Source: Moritella sp. F3 (GTDB taxonomy: Bacteria > Pseudomonadota > Gammaproteobacteria > Enterobacterales > Moritellaceae). Taken from it: 64,000 nucleotides of DNA. Position numbers and translations under genes: made by a program. A model generated the notes under the pieces. That model did not search any database. It saw only the letters and a list, made by a program, of their open reading frames with translations, and was not told the origin of the DNA. Shown in pieces: positions 63,388-64,000 of this stretch. Positions within the stretch are counted from its first letter, which is position 1, and each line of letters opens with the position of its first letter. The DNA lies in assembly GCF_015082335.1 (NCBI RefSeq), contig NZ_BLRL01000003.1:124001-188000 (forward strand), written 5' to 3'.

Positions 63388-64000
63388 TTATTTTTTAGTT
63401 AAATATTGCTGTAACTCTACCCCAGGAATAGAACTGGCAGTGGCCACTGCAATAGCGGCCCACTCAGAACCCGTCGTCATCGCTTGTGCTATATCTTGAT
63501 TAGCCAGTAATCCATGTATTAATCCTGATGCAAATGCATCACCAGCGCCGGTTGTATCAACGACACTCGCATCGACTGCAGACACGGTAATCGCGTTGCT
63601 TTGACTGTATGCAACGGCGCCATGTTGGCCATCGGTAATAATAAAATAACGCAACTGCTTACCGCTTATCTGCTGACCATATTGCCAGATTGATTCATGA
63701 TCTTGAGTATTACCATCAGTATTAATATTGTGATTGTGCATATCTGACTTTGACGAAATCAATATATGACAAGGGCGGAGGCGGCTGTCTTTGGCTAATT
63801 GCGCGACGACCAGGGTCGATTCAAGTGCTGTGCTTGCCCAGTCTTCACAACCGACAGCGGACGAATTAATATATAGTGCCTGCCATTGGCTAAAATCTGG
63901 TGCTGTTCCTAAGGTAAAAACAGGGCGCTGTGGACGTATAATCGTGCGTTCACCATCGGGGGTCATGACTAATAATAATTCTGGCGTATCGAGATCATTA
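63388..64000 (-). CDS. PfkB-family carbohydrate/nucleoside kinase, 3' part (5' end outside window)
   Basis: About 204 residues are visible and the frame is open to the right edge, so the N-terminus is missing. The PfkB signature 2 is 'VDTTGAGDAFASGLIHGLL', with the anion-hole GAGD and catalytic Asp, and 'YFIITDGQHGAVAYS' precedes it. It phosphorylates a sugar or nucleoside; which one cannot be told without the N-terminal lid region. It is upstream of and on the same strand as the Fur-controlled genes, but the Fur box lies between them. Confidence 0.83.
   Translation of the reverse strand, partial: NDLDTPELLLVMTPDGERTIIRPQRPVFTLGTAPDFSQWQALYINSSAVGCEDWASTALESTLVVAQLAKDSRLRPCHILISSKSDMHNHNINTDGNTQDHESIWQYGQQISGKQLRYFIITDGQHGAVAYSQSNAITVSAVDASVVDTTGAGDAFASGLIHGLLANQDIAQAMTTGSEWAAIAVATASSIPGVELQQYLTKK

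Overview
The window is a 64 kb piece of a chromosome from a Gram-negative, motile, marine-type gammaproteobacterium (Moritella-, Aliivibrio- or Psychromonas-like). This is inferred from the AT-leaning composition, an almost complete aryl-polyene locus, a BtsS/BtsR pair, a short SEC-C protein, several chemoreceptors and c-di-GMP enzymes, and a strong Fur box. I see no rRNA, tRNA, insertion sequence, prophage or CRISPR array. The first gene runs off the left edge and the last gene (minus strand) runs off the right edge.

Region 1 (1-15.4 kb) is a tightly overlapping plus-strand aryl-polyene (APE) type II polyketide operon in the order apeC-D-E-F-G-H-I, glycosyltransferase, acyltransferase, aromatic ammonia-lyase, apeK-L-M-N-O-P-Q-R. 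The ammonia-lyase and the ligase ApeH supply and activate the aryl starter. The ApeO/ApeC ketosynthase pair, ketoreductase ApeQ and dehydratases ApeI/ApeP build the polyene on two carrier proteins. The acyltransferases and glycosyltransferase attach it to a lipid, and ApeL/M/N/G resemble export parts. The operon ends at a hairpin at 15.38 kb.

Region 2 (15.4-25.8 kb) is housekeeping and sensing: a secreted FrsA-like hydrolase, a 3-methyladenine-glycosylase-like protein, a DUF1439 protein, a Cys-rich small protein, a dCACHE chemoreceptor, a SEC-C protein, a BtsSR-like pyruvate-sensing two-component system, a diguanylate cyclase and a GAF protein. Between the SEC-C gene and btsR lies an unassigned mini-transcription unit with a 14-codon ORF and a strong terminator.

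Region 3 (25.9-44.8 kb): a tripartite RND efflux operon with its own OmpR-type two-component system; an aldo/keto reductase and an HD-GYP phosphodiesterase; an RpoS/RpoQ-like sigma factor; an Ogt-like methyltransferase; a Cache-GGDEF-EAL protein; a PAS chemoreceptor; a periplasmic alpha-amylase; and YwbE. Three or four c-di-GMP enzymes fall within about 17 kb.

Region 4 (44.8-52.3 kb) looks like a defence island: a small membrane-protein operon with a premature amber codon, an HNH nuclease behind a dyad-rich leader, a methyltransferase-HNH fusion whose start sits under a long stem-loop, McrB with an unusual long N-terminus, McrC, and an overlapping 42-residue double-CxxC protein not usually annotated.

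Region 5 (52.3-64 kb): an alpha/beta hydrolase, a patatin (with a Cys-rich 13-codon leader ORF), an outer-membrane beta-barrel, a DUF3157 protein, a membrane protein with a ~290-residue coiled coil, an unknown 229-residue protein, then two minus-strand DUF1566 lipoprotein genes. One of these is fused to a di-haem cytochrome c peroxidase, and both sit behind a perfect 33-bp Fur-type palindrome. The window ends in a PfkB-family kinase.
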